DNA of 64,000 nucleotides from Fluviispira multicolorata (GTDB taxonomy: Bacteria > Bdellovibrionota_B > Oligoflexia > Silvanigrellales > Silvanigrellaceae): contig NZ_WFLN01000004.1 of NCBI RefSeq assembly GCF_009208585.1, forward strand, positions 248,001 to 312,000, given 5' to 3'. Positions within the stretch are counted from its first letter, which is position 1, and each line of letters starts with the position of its first letter. The translations under genes were made by a program, and so were the position numbers. Of the stretch, positions 63,699 through 64,000 are shown piece after piece. The notes under the pieces were generated by a model. The model made no database searches, was not told where the DNA came from, and saw only the letters and a list, made by a program, of their open reading frames with translations.

Positions 63699-64000
63699 TG
63701 AAATTAATATCTCAGTATGTGTTACTTTTAACAATCCTACCACAGTTAAGTGTTTTAGGTCAAGATCTCCCAAAATGTTTTAAAAAATTTACACTCTCAT
63801 ATCTCGAATCAAATCATTTCTATAATTCTAAAAAAGACAAGGGGATTGATAAAGACATTATAAGTGAAATTTCAAAACGTTCTCATTGTCAATTTGTCAC
63901 AGTTCATATGACGAGAGCTCGCATGTGGAAATCTATTGAAAGTGGAGAGCTTGATTTTAGTACGGGTGCGATCATAACACCAGAACGGGAAAAATTTGGC
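63699..64000 (+). CDS. Periplasmic solute-binding-like protein (SBP_bac_3 type), 3' end outside window
   Basis: The first 100 residues of an exported protein. A signal peptide ends near SVLGQD, followed by KFTLSYLESNHFYNSKKDKGIDKDIISEIS, MTRARMWKSIESGELDFSTGAIITPEREKFG, which matches the first lobe of the family 3 binding fold and the two relatives in this window at 9606 and 13767. A strong AAGAGGAG ribosome site precedes the ATG. The second lobe and any linked transporter lie beyond the window. Confidence 0.72.

Overview
This is an AT-rich window (roughly one third G+C by eye) from a Gram-negative bacterium with signal peptides, lipoproteins, a large CheA, many orphan periplasmic binding-like proteins and a carotenoid cluster. 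The gene mix suggests the Bdellovibrionota/Oligoflexia, perhaps a pigmented Silvanigrella-like lineage. That placement is inferred from gene content and was not tested. It reads as chromosomal housekeeping sequence with accessory islands. No tRNA, rRNA, CRISPR array, prophage or replication origin was recognised.

Layout. 1-2361: 3' part of a ClpC-type chaperone ATPase. 2400-8169: forward run of an FkbM methyltransferase, an M32 carboxypeptidase, a structured RNA region, prs, an alpha/beta hydrolase and rlmN. 8185-16000: mixed-strand genes, including a racemase-family protein without its usual cysteines, two orphan solute-binding-like proteins, a fused two-subunit 2-oxoacid dehydrogenase E1, a YhhN protein and a MarC protein. 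16034-24021: a receiver-PilZ protein, an asparagine synthase coupled to an unknown helical protein, pyrG, and hemL with an overlapping terminator. 24161-34874: nine tightly spaced forward genes (CPBP protease, dtd, PAS histidine kinase, carotenoid desaturase, histidine-bearing membrane protein, GGPP synthase, CrtC-like/phytoene synthase fusion, crtI, dienelactone hydrolase). 35359-41883: three tandem copies of an acyltransferase-SGNH gene, followed by a decayed IS5-type element (41931-42774). 42789-55189: GNAT, HAD hydrolase, priA, receiver-TPR protein, a membrane protein with a full-length degenerate ABC transporter, a GH3-type adenylating enzyme, a YggS-type protein and Maf. 55272-60729: cheA-cheW overlapping two lipoprotein genes. 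60881-64000: SprT-DUF2786 protein, small secreted protein, MFS transporter, and the start of a third binding-like protein.

How genes work together. The carotenoid genes form a self-contained route: GGPP synthase makes C20 diphosphate, the phytoene synthase half of the fusion condenses two of them, CrtI desaturates phytoene, and the second desaturase with the CrtC-like half and the small membrane protein probably modify the product. prs, pyrG and hemL supply PRPP, CTP and tetrapyrrole precursors. cheA and cheW form a translationally coupled signalling unit.

The best leads are the structured RNA plus Shine-Dalgarno-masking hairpin in front of prs, the CrtC-like/CrtB fusion with altered hydratase motif residues, the acyltransferase triplication with a Ser-to-Cys change in one copy, the racemase homologue without catalytic cysteines, and the ABC protein whose second Walker A has lost its glycines.
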